Shown: positions 8,308-17,252, counted from the stretch's first letter. The stretch is DNA of 64,000 nt from Thermoanaerobacterales bacterium UBA4880 (GCA_002399285.1 DHDI01000014.1:55275-119274), one strand, 5' to 3'. The notes: generated from the letters alone by a model not told the origin. Translations and numbers: made by a program.

Positions 8308-8352
8308 ATAAAAACACTCTTATCAAAGATTTATGGTAAAGAGCGTTTTTTT
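8308..8352 (+). terminator. Intrinsic terminator of the SIS gene
   Basis: An AACACTCTT arm and an AAAGAGCGTT arm pair around a 16-base loop and are followed by TTTTTTT on plus. The remainder of 8353-8443 shows nothing recognisable. Confidence 0.65.
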
Positions 8353-8443
8353 AGGTATAAATGATACTATGATAAATCTCCCGAGCGGTTACACCTTTTG
8401 TCGACTTTACACCGCCTCCGTACAGATACAAATTCGTTATTGA

Positions 8444-9313
8444 TCACATAAGCTTTTTATAGAATTGAATGAGAGCTGAATGATCCAGTTCACCCTTGCC
8501 CTGTGAAATGAGGTTTTGCATCATCTCGTTTATATATGAAGTCAGAGGAACAAACGCGCCCACGGCATGTGCCTCCTCAATGACATTGGCTAAGTCTTTG
8601 GCATGAAGCTTGATTTTGAAACCGGGATCAAAATTCCCCTCTATTATGGCGGGGGCCTTTGAATCCAGCACCTTGCTGCCGGCCAGGCCGTCCTTTACGG
8701 CCTCATAAACGACCTCCGGCCGCACGTCTGCCTTGCTTGCCAACGTAAATGCCTCCGACATGGCGGCAATGTTGCCCGCAACGATTATCTGGTTTGCCAG
8801 CTTCACCGTATCGCCGGCGCCGACGTCACCCACCCGCATCACATTACTGCCCATAGCCTTAAGCACAGGCAAAAACTCTTCAAAATCGCTCTCATTCCCT
8901 CCCGCCATTATGGCGAGGGTCCCGTCTACGGCGCCCTTCTCGCCGCCACTCACGGGCGCGTCCATCATCCTTATTCCCCGTTGTGAAAGTTTTTCCGCTA
9001 TCGCTTGTGCAGCGGCTGGAGATATGGAGCTCATATCTATCAGCATACTTCCCGGTTTCATGCCGTCTATGAGACCGTTATCGCCCAGGGCTGCCTCCCT
9101 CACCTGGGGAGAATCGGGCAGCATCGTGATGACTAAGCGGCACTCTTCCCCTGCCTCCCTGGGGGTTTTGGCTTCTGCAGCCCCTTCGGATATAAGCTCC
9201 TCCACCGGCTTCCTGTTCGTATGACCCACTACCACAAGCTCATGCCCGGCTTTAATGAGATTTTCAGCCATGGGTCTTCCCATTATCCCCAAACCTATAA
9301 AACCTATTCGCAT
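8444..9313 (-). CDS. garR: 3-hydroxyacid dehydrogenase family, tartronate semialdehyde reductase type
   Basis: NAD(P)H-dependent beta-hydroxyacid dehydrogenase of 289 residues, closest in appearance to 2-hydroxy-3-oxopropionate reductase (GarR/GlxR). Motifs are the N-terminal MRIGFIGLGIMGRPMAENL (Rossmann plus family signature), MIDMSSISP, the substrate-binding DAPVSGGEKGAVDGTLAIM, and the catalytic lysine region GDTVKLANQIIV; KIKLHAKDLANV is at the C-terminal domain. The start at 9313 has AAGGAGGATGATCTTA in front and is the family start; the open frame continues about 65 codons upstream but that part is unlike the family. It would make D-glycerate from tartronate semialdehyde, which fits the nearby glyoxylate/hydroxypyruvate reductase. 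It separates two parts of PTS locus 1. Confidence 0.88.
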   Translation of the reverse strand: MRIGFIGLGIMGRPMAENLIKAGHELVVVGHTNRKPVEELISEGAAEAKTPREAGEECRLVITMLPDSPQVREAALGDNGLIDGMKPGSMLIDMSSISPAAAQAIAEKLSQRGIRMMDAPVSGGEKGAVDGTLAIMAGGNESDFEEFLPVLKAMGSNVMRVGDVGAGDTVKLANQIIVAGNIAAMSEAFTLASKADVRPEVVYEAVKDGLAGSKVLDSKAPAIIEGNFDPGFKIKLHAKDLANVIEEAHAVGAFVPLTSYINEMMQNLISQGKGELDHSALIQFYKKLM

Positions 9314-9533
9314 TAAGATCATCCTCCTTATAAACATTTTATCAGAATAAGCCGCAGCTACAAACTGAAAATCCAATAAAAGCAAGGACAATGCATCTTC
9401 TTCTGCAGGCAGTGCGGAGACGGCCTCCTTAGCATAGTTGATGGCTTGGGGCGTCTTGAGTTTTTTTCTCCTTTTATTTCCTCTTCTATTTTTGCGCCCC
9501 ATATTCATTGAAATGTTGTATACTATTATACAT

Positions 9534-9595
9534 AAGATATCATCATTTCTGTTTTTGATGTTTAGCTACATTCAATTCTAATAGGATGATATCTT
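9534..9595. repeat. 11-bp perfect inverted repeat
   Basis: AAGATATCATC (9534-9544) and GATGATATCTT (9585-9595) enclose 40 bases. It could be an operator pair upstream of garR or a leftover end of a small element. No coding potential I trust lies between 9314 and 9803. Confidence 0.35.
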
Positions 9596-9803
9596 CTTTT
9601 AAACTCTTTGGCGGCTTATTCCACTTTCCTATTGTTTTTTAAACCCATATACCAGATTAAAAGCAAAATTATATACAATACAATATAGTAAAAGCAGCAA
9701 ATGTTCAATTTTATAGTGAACTGTTCCTGGTTTACTTTAGTCAATTTACTAAGTAACATATGGGGCCTTGACATGCTTACGTTGATATTAAAGTGTGTTT
9801 GAT

Positions 9804-9959
9804 AGCTAACAATAGTGTTAAATATTATTGACACAATCAAAGAAACGGCAGTTAAACACTTAAAAAGCTAAATTCTATTTGCTAAGTGTTAAAAAAAATT
9901 GTAACTGGAGTCCAAATATAATTAATCATACTATAATTTAGATATATAGAGTCGGGAGG
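9804..9959 (+). promoter_or_regulatory. Promoter/operator cassette of the LevR-like regulator (second copy)
   Basis: Homologous to 7024-7180. It contains a near-perfect palindrome GTGTTAA-N6-TTGACAC (9815-9834), a CACTTA...TAAGTG inverted repeat, a GTGTT box at 9886, and a TATAAT -10 at 9932-9937, again 46 bases after the box. A GTCGGGAGG Shine-Dalgarno follows. The arrangement suggests autoregulation by the product and co-regulation with the 7194 gene. Confidence 0.6.
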
Positions 9960-9968
9960 CGATCAAAT

Positions 9969-12698
9969 ATGGCACAATATAGTTCTAAAAATCAAATTGC
10001 GGAGTATCTTAATGACATAACAAAACAGTTCGAGAACAATAATCTAAGTCTATACACCACAATCAGCATCAGTGATTTTTTGCATATGTCACGGTCTCTA
10101 GTTTCTCTATATCTAAATGAAATGGTAAGAAACAATCAGGCAATAAAAATAAGCTCGCGGCCAGTTTATTATTTAAGCAAAGCAGTCCTGGAAAAGCAGC
10201 ATCAAGTCGTTCTAGACCAGCAAGAATATATCAGCGTTCATGAATTACGGCAAAAATTAGAGCATAACGATTTATCGGATAGAGATTTTGAAAAAGTAAT
10301 AGGGAAAGATGGAAGTTTGTATTATGCAATACAGCAAATCAAATCAGCAATAATATATCCCGGAGGACTACCTATACTATTGGTTGGAGAAAGTAGTACG
10401 GGGAAAAAATATTTAGGAAAAGTAATATTTGAGTATTGTATCAATCATACTATCTTAAAACCCAATGCAAGATTAAACTATCTTAAAGTAATGGCAGATC
10501 AAAGAGAATTGGATTATGACGCATTGCTTTTTGGTTTAGAAGATAATGAGCAAGAATCTCCCGGCCTTATTGATATTTTAGATAATGGTATTATATATAT
10601 TGAGGATGTCTCTTATTTATCAGAGCTTATTCAAGAAAAATTGTCAGAATTCATTTCAACGGGGACGTTCATCCGCAAAAACGGGCGAAAACGCTTAAGA
10701 AGACATACGCGCGTCATTCTAAGCAGTATGAAAAACGATCGGGAGCAACTGAGTCAAACTTTAGCATTAAGTTGTCCGGTAGTATGTAATATCCCATCAT
10801 TTGTGGAAAGAAGCGAAGATGAACGAAAGGAATTTATCTTGAAATTTTTTTATGAAGAGCAAAAACATCTGGATAAAGATATCCATATCTCAGAAAAATT
10901 AGTTCATATACTGGTAAATCAGACATTCGATAATAACCTTACAGAATTAAAGAAGTGTATAAAATCAACTTGTGCTAATGCATATGCACAGGCAACTGAT
11001 AAATACTTGGATGTTCATTTGTTCCATCTGCCTAATTACCTGATAACAACTATGCCGGAATCCACAGAAGAAGAAAAATGTGTCCCATTGAAATCTATAA
11101 ATGTAAGATCATCTTTACATAATATACTTTTATTATGCAATAATATTTTGCATTTGTTTATTATGTTTGAAGGCAAAGATATTGACAGTAAAACATTTCT
11201 AAAAGAAAGTAAAAAAAATCTTAAATATTATTATGACGTAATTATCTTTCAGGAAAACTATGATGATGATAGAGTAAAACAATTGGAGAAATTTATTAAT
11301 AATTGTTTAATGATGGCCCGGAGTTCCACTACAATAAGTTTCCCAATCAATTTTGCACATATTCTGTCACGGATGATTATATTCCAACAAAATCACAACT
11401 CGGAGCTAAACGTTTGGGAAAAAAAGCATTATACGGAGGTAACTCAATTCCAGAACTATCTGATGCAGATGGAAAAGGAGTCTGAGCAAATATGCAGAAT
11501 GTTAAATAGTAAGATCAATACAAACTTTGGCATATCACTTTCCATAATCCAGGAAGTATTTATACTGCTTAACATGTATCTATATAATTTAAATACAAAG
11601 ATGCTCGACACTATAGGCGTAATTTTATGTCATGGATATTCAACAGCCAGTTCTATAGCAGATGCAGTAAATACGCTTTTGGATATGCAAGTATTCGAAG
11701 CAATAGATATGCCTATCCACAGCTCTATAGCAGAAACTGCAGAAAAATTAAATACTTTTCTTCAAAATAACCGTCACTTTAAAAATATAGTATTGATGGT
11801 TGATATGGGCTCGCTTGAAGAAATCGGAAAAGAAATAGAAAGTTTCGCGACCATTGGCATTATTAATAATGTCTCCACTCTGCTGGCCTTAGAAATCGGC
11901 AATAAAATCAAACAGAAAAAAGAAATAAATATAATTTTAGAAGAAGTTAGTAAACAAGTACAGATCCACTATCAGATGATTTCCATAGCCAAAAAGGATA
12001 AGGTTATCCTGTTTACAAGCGACGCAGGTATTTCTATCGCAGAAAAATTATGCCGCTTATTTAAAGATAGTTTGCCAAAACTGGTGCCGGTACAAATGAT
12101 AGCGTATGATTATGAATCATTATCAAAAAACGGAAACAACGATATCATATTTTCTCAGTACGATGTTGAACTGTTGGTCAAACCGATGAACCTTATAGTT
12201 AAGGGCGTCAGAACAGTCACATTGGAAGAAATCATTAGTTTCGAGAATATAAGCATGGTAAATGACGTATTACAAGATTATTTGACAGCGGAAGAAATCG
12301 ATGAATTTAACCAATCCTTATTAAGGAATTTTTCTCTTCAATCAGTTATGGAGAATCTCACCATTTTAAATGCGCAAATTTTGTTGGATTATGTAAGTGA
12401 AGCAACCAGCGCCCTTCAGTATAAGTTAAAACGTAAATTCAATAGTAAAACGATCGTTGGAATAAACATGCACATTTGTTTTTTAATAGAACGTCTTGTA
12501 ACCAAGAAAGTAGTGGAAGAATATCGCGACATACCCGGCTTTATGATTTCAAACAGCGAATTTATTGAGATAGTAAACGAATGCTTTGCACCTATTTTAG
12601 AACATTACAAAGTGACTCTGCCTGTTAGCGAAATTGCATATTTGTATGAGTATATCGAGAACGACGTAAACGTTAAAGTGGGTATAGATGACTTTTAA
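9969..12698 (+). CDS. LevR-like PTS-controlled transcription regulator with degenerate AAA+ domain
   Basis: This 909-residue DNA-binding regulator has LevR architecture: an N-terminal winged helix (1-75, SRSLVSLYLNEMVRN), an AAA+ domain (about 95-340), PRD1, an EIIA-Man domain (about 550-670, VILCHGYSTASS with the phosphorylatable His), an EIIB-like domain (about 678, VILFTSDAGIS, lacking the usual Cys) and PRD2 (about 833, MHICFLIERL). The AAA+ domain is atypical. Walker A is GESSTGKK, Walker B is GIIYIED, and where GAFTGA should sit there is only FGLEDNEQESPGLIDIL. It is therefore unlikely to activate sigma-54 polymerase. No sigma-54 promoter was seen in this locus, while TATAAT promoters with GTGTTAA boxes precede 7194, this gene and the 16.7-kb operon. 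AT-rich. Probable controller of PTS locus 1 (inference). Confidence 0.82.
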   Translation: MAQYSSKNQIAEYLNDITKQFENNNLSLYTTISISDFLHMSRSLVSLYLNEMVRNNQAIKISSRPVYYLSKAVLEKQHQVVLDQQEYISVHELRQKLEHNDLSDRDFEKVIGKDGSLYYAIQQIKSAIIYPGGLPILLVGESSTGKKYLGKVIFEYCINHTILKPNARLNYLKVMADQRELDYDALLFGLEDNEQESPGLIDILDNGIIYIEDVSYLSELIQEKLSEFISTGTFIRKNGRKRLRRHTRVILSSMKNDREQLSQTLALSCPVVCNIPSFVERSEDERKEFILKFFYEEQKHLDKDIHISEKLVHILVNQTFDNNLTELKKCIKSTCANAYAQATDKYLDVHLFHLPNYLITTMPESTEEEKCVPLKSINVRSSLHNILLLCNNILHLFIMFEGKDIDSKTFLKESKKNLKYYYDVIIFQENYDDDRVKQLEKFINNCLMMARSSTTISFPINFAHILSRMIIFQQNHNSELNVWEKKHYTEVTQFQNYLMQMEKESEQICRMLNSKINTNFGISLSIIQEVFILLNMYLYNLNTKMLDTIGVILCHGYSTASSIADAVNTLLDMQVFEAIDMPIHSSIAETAEKLNTFLQNNRHFKNIVLMVDMGSLEEIGKEIESFATIGIINNVSTLLALEIGNKIKQKKEINIILEEVSKQVQIHYQMISIAKKDKVILFTSDAGISIAEKLCRLFKDSLPKLVPVQMIAYDYESLSKNGNNDIIFSQYDVELLVKPMNLIVKGVRTVTLEEIISFENISMVNDVLQDYLTAEEIDEFNQSLLRNFSLQSVMENLTILNAQILLDYVSEATSALQYKLKRKFNSKTIVGINMHICFLIERLVTKKVVEEYRDIPGFMISNSEFIEIVNECFAPILEHYKVTLPVSEIAYLYEYIENDVNVKVGIDDF

Positions 12699-12817
12699 GT
12701 GAAAGTGATCAATGATGCATTTGCCAGATACCCCAATTGTCTCATGAATTTGCACATCTCAGCAATCGCTTATTATATGGTGGTGCGCCATTTGTACTTT
12801 TCATATCATGATCTTAT

Positions 12818-12862
12818 AAAAAATTGTAACAAACGTCATTATAGCGTTTGTTACAATTTTTT
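12818..12862. terminator. Bidirectional terminator between convergent genes
   Basis: The near-perfect 17-bp arms AAAAATTGTAACAAACG and CGTTTGTTACAATTTTT carry A/T runs on both sides. It terminates the regulator on plus and the PTS operon on minus. Confidence 0.9.
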
Positions 12863-12915
12863 GCCTCCCTTTAATTTTGCTGCGGCACTTCTCTAGTTAA
12901 TAGATAAAAGCAGCC

Positions 12916-13731
12916 TTATGCTAAAACCCCAAAATAAGCTCCAAATAATGCAACTACGGTAAAAATAATGATCATACGATTCGCAGATATTTTCTTATTA
13001 ACAATTGCAAAATATGTACCTGCAAAAATTAACAGCGACGTTAGTTGTGGAATTATCCCGTTAATAAGCTCGGAAATGGTCTGCACATTTTTCCCGTCTG
13101 ATATTTTAACTGGTATATTTACGCTGACTATAGACGCTGTCATTGCTCCGATAATAAACAAGCCTAATATTGTGGCGCCTTTCATTAATTTATTCATAGC
13201 GCTTTTAGTTTTTGCATCCGTCAAAAATTTAGTACCCGAACCATATCCGGCATGAAAGAGTCCAATTCGGCATGCAAATGCAGGAATATTATAAGCAAGC
13301 CAATACAAAATAGGTCCGAGAACGCTCCCCTTCAAAGAGTATACCGTACCAATTGAAGTTGCTAAGATTTTAAACGTACCCCAAAATAGCGAATCTCCTA
13401 TCCCTGATAACGGTCCCATAAGCGCGACTTTTGTATTATTGATGATATTTGCATCAAAATCTTCGTTTGCGGCAGCTTCTTCTTCCATCGCTATGCTCAT
13501 TCCCAAGCAAAAAGTATTACATTGATTAGTAATGTTAAAAAAAGCTAAATGACGTTTTAAAGCCTCCGACATACCCTTTTTATTATCGGCATAAATCTTC
13601 TTTAGGGCGGGGATCATGGCGTAAGCATAAGCCATATTTTCTTGTTTTTCGTATCCAAAAGAAAAAGGGCAGCTCAATGATCTAATAAATATGCTGTTAA
13701 AATCTTTCTTAGTAAGTTTAGAAGTCATCAT
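12916..13731 (-). CDS. PTS mannose-family transporter, EIID component (locus 1)
   Basis: Membrane component of a mannose-type PTS, 271 residues. The EIID signs are LTKKDFNSIFIRSLSCPFSFGYEKQ at the N-terminus, FFNITNQCNTFCLGMSIAMEEE, VALMGPLSGIGDSLFWGT and C-terminal hydrophobic segments with IIPQLTSLLIFAGTYF. With EIIC it forms the channel for a sugar or sugar derivative, which EIIB phosphorylates on entry. It overlaps the EIIC gene by 14 bases and is the last gene of the operon. Substrate class is inferred only from the neighbouring SIS-domain proteins. Confidence 0.93.
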   Translation of the reverse strand: MMTSKLTKKDFNSIFIRSLSCPFSFGYEKQENMAYAYAMIPALKKIYADNKKGMSEALKRHLAFFNITNQCNTFCLGMSIAMEEEAAANEDFDANIINNTKVALMGPLSGIGDSLFWGTFKILATSIGTVYSLKGSVLGPILYWLAYNIPAFACRIGLFHAGYGSGTKFLTDAKTKSAMNKLMKGATILGLFIIGAMTASIVSVNIPVKISDGKNVQTISELINGIIPQLTSLLIFAGTYFAIVNKKISANRMIIIFTVVALFGAYFGVLA

Positions 13732-14470
13732 CCGAACCCTCCATTTCTTCGTTTTTATTTGTGTTTAACATAATTATAGCCAATACAAATCCAAATATAG
13801 CAACTCCTAAAATCGGCAGCTTCGAATAAGCTTCAAGTGCAAAGCCAAATAAAAAGATATATATGTTTGACTTTGTAATAAGAGTTTTAGCAAGCACAGA
13901 AAAACCTATTGCAGGCAATACTCCAACAACAACGTTCAATCCGGTTGTTACAAATCCAGGAATCGCATTTAATATATTTGTAACAACGTTACTGCCAAGT
14001 CCAAAGAAAAGAAGAACGATCAAAAACTTAATAAATGCCTTTCCAGTCCCGGCCAATATATGCGCTCTCTCAACTCCCTTATAGTTTGCTTCATCCGCAC
14101 ACCTTTCCGCATATCTATTAATTAGTGAGACCACATATCCTTCATACGCAGTTTCAAACAGAATCGTTAAAGATGCTATTGGAAATGCAAATGCCAACGC
14201 AGTTTCTATACCTGCACCGGATGTAATAACAAATGCAGTTGCCAAAACTCCACCTGTTAAAGTATCAGGCGGCGCCGTCGCACCAATCGACACGGCTCCT
14301 AAAAAAGCAAGTTCCAGAGTTCCGCCAATAATTATTCCAGTTTTAAGATCACCTAAAACTAATCCTGTTAAGGCACAGATTATTATAGGTTGTTTTATAA
14401 AAGTTCTTCCAAATCCATACTCTAAAATATAAACTACAAACGTTAAAATTGCTAGTGTCAACGCTTTCAT
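13718..14470 (-). CDS. PTS mannose-family transporter, EIIC component (locus 1)
   Basis: A 250-residue integral membrane protein with about seven hydrophobic segments. EIIC-Man signatures are RTFIKQPIIICALTGLVLGD, IIGGTLELAFLGAVSIGATAPPD, ILAGTGKAFIKFLIVLLFFG and VGVLPAIGFSVLAKTL. Its end overlaps the EIID start and it begins 5 bases after the EIIB stop codon, so B-C-D are translated as a block. Length is normal. Confidence 0.93.
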   Translation of the reverse strand: MKALTLAILTFVVYILEYGFGRTFIKQPIIICALTGLVLGDLKTGIIIGGTLELAFLGAVSIGATAPPDTLTGGVLATAFVITSGAGIETALAFAFPIASLTILFETAYEGYVVSLINRYAERCADEANYKGVERAHILAGTGKAFIKFLIVLLFFGLGSNVVTNILNAIPGFVTTGLNVVVGVLPAIGFSVLAKTLITKSNIYIFLFGFALEAYSKLPILGVAIFGFVLAIIMLNTNKNEEMEGSDDDF

Positions 14471-14475
14471 TTTCC

Positions 14476-14952
14476 TTACCCCCTTAAACTATTTTCAAGC
14501 GAAACATATTTGTCCTCAGGTAATCTTTGGACCCCTACTTTCACGCCACTGTCTACGAGTTCTTTCAATTTTAACTCTTCGTCCTCAGTTATATTAAACA
14601 GTAAACCTATTTGTTTAGCTCCTTCCCTGTCCTTTATGTTTCCTAAATCAATCTCTTTAATCCTGTCACAGTTCTTTGCCAACGTGATAGCATCATCGGT
14701 TTTTTCTACTACAATCAATAGCTTATATTTATCGGTCACACCGGAATTAATTGCTTTAATCGAATCGTTTATTCCCTTGATTACTAATTTGATACCATTT
14801 GGCTTTGCGAGCTCTATTGCAGCTTTACGCAAAGCATCATTCATGACGCCGTCATTTGCGATCAATATGCAGTTAACCCCCAAATAAGTCACCCATGAAT
14901 AGGCAATTTGCCCATGCAAAAGCCTGTGATCCACACGCAGTAAGGCGATCAT
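14476..14952 (-). CDS. PTS mannose-family EIIB component (locus 1)
   Basis: Cytosolic phosphocarrier of 158 residues that takes phosphate from EIIA on a histidine in the N-terminal loop VDHRLLHGQIAYSW (His about 14) and passes it to the incoming sugar. The remainder follows the EIIB-Man pattern (INDSIKAI, IDLGNIKDREGAKQ, VGVQRLPEDKYVSL). It begins 27 bases after the EIIA gene. Confidence 0.92.
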   Translation of the reverse strand: MIALLRVDHRLLHGQIAYSWVTYLGVNCILIANDGVMNDALRKAAIELAKPNGIKLVIKGINDSIKAINSGVTDKYKLLIVVEKTDDAITLAKNCDRIKEIDLGNIKDREGAKQIGLLFNITEDEELKLKELVDSGVKVGVQRLPEDKYVSLENSLRG

Positions 14953-14979
14953 AATATCTTATCTCCTCCATTAGTTTGA

Positions 14980-15387
14980 CTAAAAATCATCATACCCTTT
15001 TGGTTCTGTCAAATCGTTACAATAAATTACATTTTTTTTAGCTTCTTCAATACAGTTTTCGATCATTGATTTTGTATCTTCATCATGACTAATTACAATT
15101 GATATAATCAACGCTAAATTTACTCCGGCAATCAGGTGAATATTGGGCCTATTAAGATACTCCATGCATAAATTATTGACGCTTCCGCCAAAAATATCTG
15201 TCATAATAATCAGCTCGTCATCCGCTCCGATTAAACAAATCTTTTTTTCAATTAGCTTTTTTATCTCTGAATTATCAACGTATGCCGTAATGATGCTGAT
15301 TTCTGGTTTAGATCCTATTATTGCATTTAACGCGTCATAAAAACCTTGAGCTAGTGTTCCGTGACTAGCAATTAAATAATGCCTCAT
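14980..15387 (-). CDS. PTS mannose-family EIIA component (locus 1)
   Basis: Cytosolic phosphocarrier, 135 residues from the ATG at 15387, chosen because TGGAGG lies 8 bases upstream and the protein then starts MRHYLIASHG, as EIIA-Man does. His 9 or so (ASHGTLA) accepts phosphate from HPr. Other family marks are IIMTDIFGGSVNNLCMEYL and LIAGVNLALIISIVIS. The 241-base spacer before it (15388-15628) is AT-rich with no gene or clear promoter seen, so it is probably transcribed with the SIS gene upstream. Confidence 0.92.
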   Translation of the reverse strand: MRHYLIASHGTLAQGFYDALNAIIGSKPEISIITAYVDNSEIKKLIEKKICLIGADDELIIMTDIFGGSVNNLCMEYLNRPNIHLIAGVNLALIISIVISHDEDTKSMIENCIEEAKKNVIYCNDLTEPKGYDDF

Positions 15388-15628
15388 TATGTTTACCTCC
15401 ATTAACAATCTGCCTTTTTAACAAAAACTTTATCGTTTCGAATATAATCATATATTAGCATGATTTTATCTATCAGTAATTTAGATTTATCTTTTGAGCA
15501 TCATTATGATTAAGCATACTGATAAATTCATAACGTTTAATTTTATAATTAATAGAGATACTTTTTGTTAGAAATATTTTTTTTAAAATCTACGATGTTA
15601 AAATCCCATATTTGCATACAAAATTTTA

Positions 15629-16720
15629 TTAGTATCTAACTCCTGGTAATTTGATCTTTAATCCTCTGGATATTTCACTTCTCTCTTTTGTATTAGCAGA
15701 TACTCTCAAATCCTTACAGATGTTATACGCAAAATATTGAAAGGGAACGACTTGATATAATGGCGCTATTTCTTCGCAAATAAAAGAGTTGGAAACTTGG
15801 ATCACTTCTCTGCCAGTAATCGTTTCATCATCAGTAACGATCATAATTCTGCTGGTCAGTGCAAATAAGTTATGATATATAGCCTTGACCCTTTCATGAA
15901 CTACAGAATTTTTTTGATCAAACAAAATAACAGTCGTGTTATTAGTTATCCCTCCTTCGCTTCCATGCAAAACTTCTTCTAGTTCTAAAACAGTTGCTGG
16001 AATCCCATAAGTCTCTCTGTATTTTAATGCCACTTCATAAGCAATTCCCATCGTACTTCCGCATCCTAAAAGAACCAACTCATTTGTGTCATAATGCCAT
16101 TCTCTATTACGTTCATAAATTTCCGCTGCATTCTCCCTAGCTTCCTGTAATTTTGAAGGAAGTGCTTTGAACTGTTTAACATACAGATTGTACTCATTTT
16201 CACTAATTTTTTTTGATTCCAATGCTGTTTCCAAAGCATAGAGCATTATCGTCAAGGAGCTTAAAATATATCCTTTATATTGAACCTTATCCCCATCGCT
16301 AAAATTATAGCTAAATACTTTTGTCACATATTTACTAAGGGGTGAGTCGGCAAATTTTGTGAAACCAATCGCTTCTTTTTTGTTTTCCCTAAGCTTTTGC
16401 GCAGCCATTGCCGTATTAGTACTGCATCCGCTTTGCGAGCAAAAGATAACTAACGTATCATCTGCAACATAGTTAACATCATAATTGCAAAATGTATATG
16501 CCCATTGAACATTGACTTCGATTCCCAGAACCTTCTGAATAAATGGCTTAGCCGTTAATGCAATATTGTGCGAGGTTCCGCTTGCAACAAATTGAATCCT
16601 TTGATACTTTTTTTTAAGAAAAAATGATACAAAATCTTTCGTTATTTCCTTTCTATTTTCAACCTGCTTTTTCGCATCCTCTACTGCCTCCAACATGTAA
16701 TCCAGATGATTCTTACCCAT
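15629..16720 (-). CDS. SIS-domain sugar-phosphate protein (GlmS/FrlB-like)
   Basis: A 363-residue cytosolic protein with two SIS domains. FVASGTSHNIALTAKPF and IFCSQSGCSTNTAMAAQKL form the first sugar-phosphate site; LVLLGCGSTMGIAYEVALKYRET and VLELEEVLHGSEGG form the second, with the Glu/His pair of GlmS- and deglycase-type enzymes. It starts the operon that continues with EIIA, B, C and D, with AAAAAGGAGG before its ATG. A SIS enzyme, a mannose-type PTS, a second SIS gene and a LevR-like regulator make the same set of parts as the Salmonella gfr locus for glucoselysine/fructoselysine, so a role as an Amadori-product deglycase is likely but unproven. Confidence 0.82.
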   Translation of the reverse strand: MGKNHLDYMLEAVEDAKKQVENRKEITKDFVSFFLKKKYQRIQFVASGTSHNIALTAKPFIQKVLGIEVNVQWAYTFCNYDVNYVADDTLVIFCSQSGCSTNTAMAAQKLRENKKEAIGFTKFADSPLSKYVTKVFSYNFSDGDKVQYKGYILSSLTIMLYALETALESKKISENEYNLYVKQFKALPSKLQEARENAAEIYERNREWHYDTNELVLLGCGSTMGIAYEVALKYRETYGIPATVLELEEVLHGSEGGITNNTTVILFDQKNSVVHERVKAIYHNLFALTSRIMIVTDDETITGREVIQVSNSFICEEIAPLYQVVPFQYFAYNICKDLRVSANTKERSEISRGLKIKLPGVRY

Positions 16721-16770
16721 CTTTTTACCTCCTTTTTTTATTATTATATAAACTCCTTTCTCAGTTTCAT

Positions 16771-16880
16771 ATTATAACGATTTCAAGCAAATATCATTTC
16801 TGTTCTTATCTTTTAACACATACATTGAAAAACGTACAATCTTAAACTTTAAAATCTTTCTTTTAACACTTTTTTTCTAA
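16771..16880 (-). promoter_or_regulatory. Promoter region of PTS locus 1 operon
   Basis: On the minus strand a TATAAT -10 (16771-16776) lies 43 bases downstream of a GTGTTAAAAGA box, and a second identical box lies 50 bases further upstream. The boxes resemble those before the 7194 and 9969 genes. The -35 is weak. Confidence 0.5.
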
Positions 16881-17250
16881 CAAAAGTTAGCTGTTTTCAC
16901 ACATCAAAAAATGCGGCAAGAAAATGAAAGCCCCATTGCCAGTACCCCTTAAAACATAAAATTATTTAACGACAAGCCAAACGAGTATAAACGGAATGCA
17001 AAACATGAAGTGAATACATCGTATTAGATTTGAAATAATCATAAATGCAGATATTTAAAAAAGATAGGATAAGGATTAAGATATTACGTTCAGAGCAATT
17101 AAAAGAAATACGCTGAAATGAAAAGTAATATGCAGATAAAAAGGCGTAAAGGAAAACTTAACCCATGTAAGGGAACTATGGACCAATATCTGACATAAAG
17201 TAAGGTCAAGGCAGATATGGCAAAAGGTATATGATAGGCTAAAGAAAAGA
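16881..17250. other. Intergenic stretch without recognisable gene
   Basis: About 370 bases, purine-rich on plus, with no frame that I trust. It separates AT-rich PTS locus 1 from GC-rich PTS locus 2 and could hold eroded coding sequence, but I recognise nothing in it. Confidence 0.4.
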
Positions 17251-17252
17251 AT

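Noticed and set aside
9314..9508. In-frame 65-codon N-terminal extension of the garR-like gene
   Set aside because: The extension is basic and unlike the family, and a strong AAGGAGG plus the normal MRIGFIGLG start lie at 9313. A TG-n-TAAAAT promoter-like element sits inside it.
9616..9840. 74-codon minus-strand frame with hydrophobic stretch
   Set aside because: It overlaps the conserved promoter cassette of the 9969 gene, has no good ribosome binding site and no family likeness; the conservation is explained by regulation on the plus strand.
12699..12896. 65-codon plus-strand frame directly after the LevR-like gene
   Set aside because: It begins at a GTG right after the stop codon and runs straight through the strong bidirectional terminator, so it is read-through composition rather than a gene.
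16881..17250. Suspected recombinase or transposase fragment on plus
   Set aside because: A basic-looking stretch reads on plus near 17.15-17.28 kb, but it contains a stop codon and I can match it to no family, so I list the region only as unassigned.
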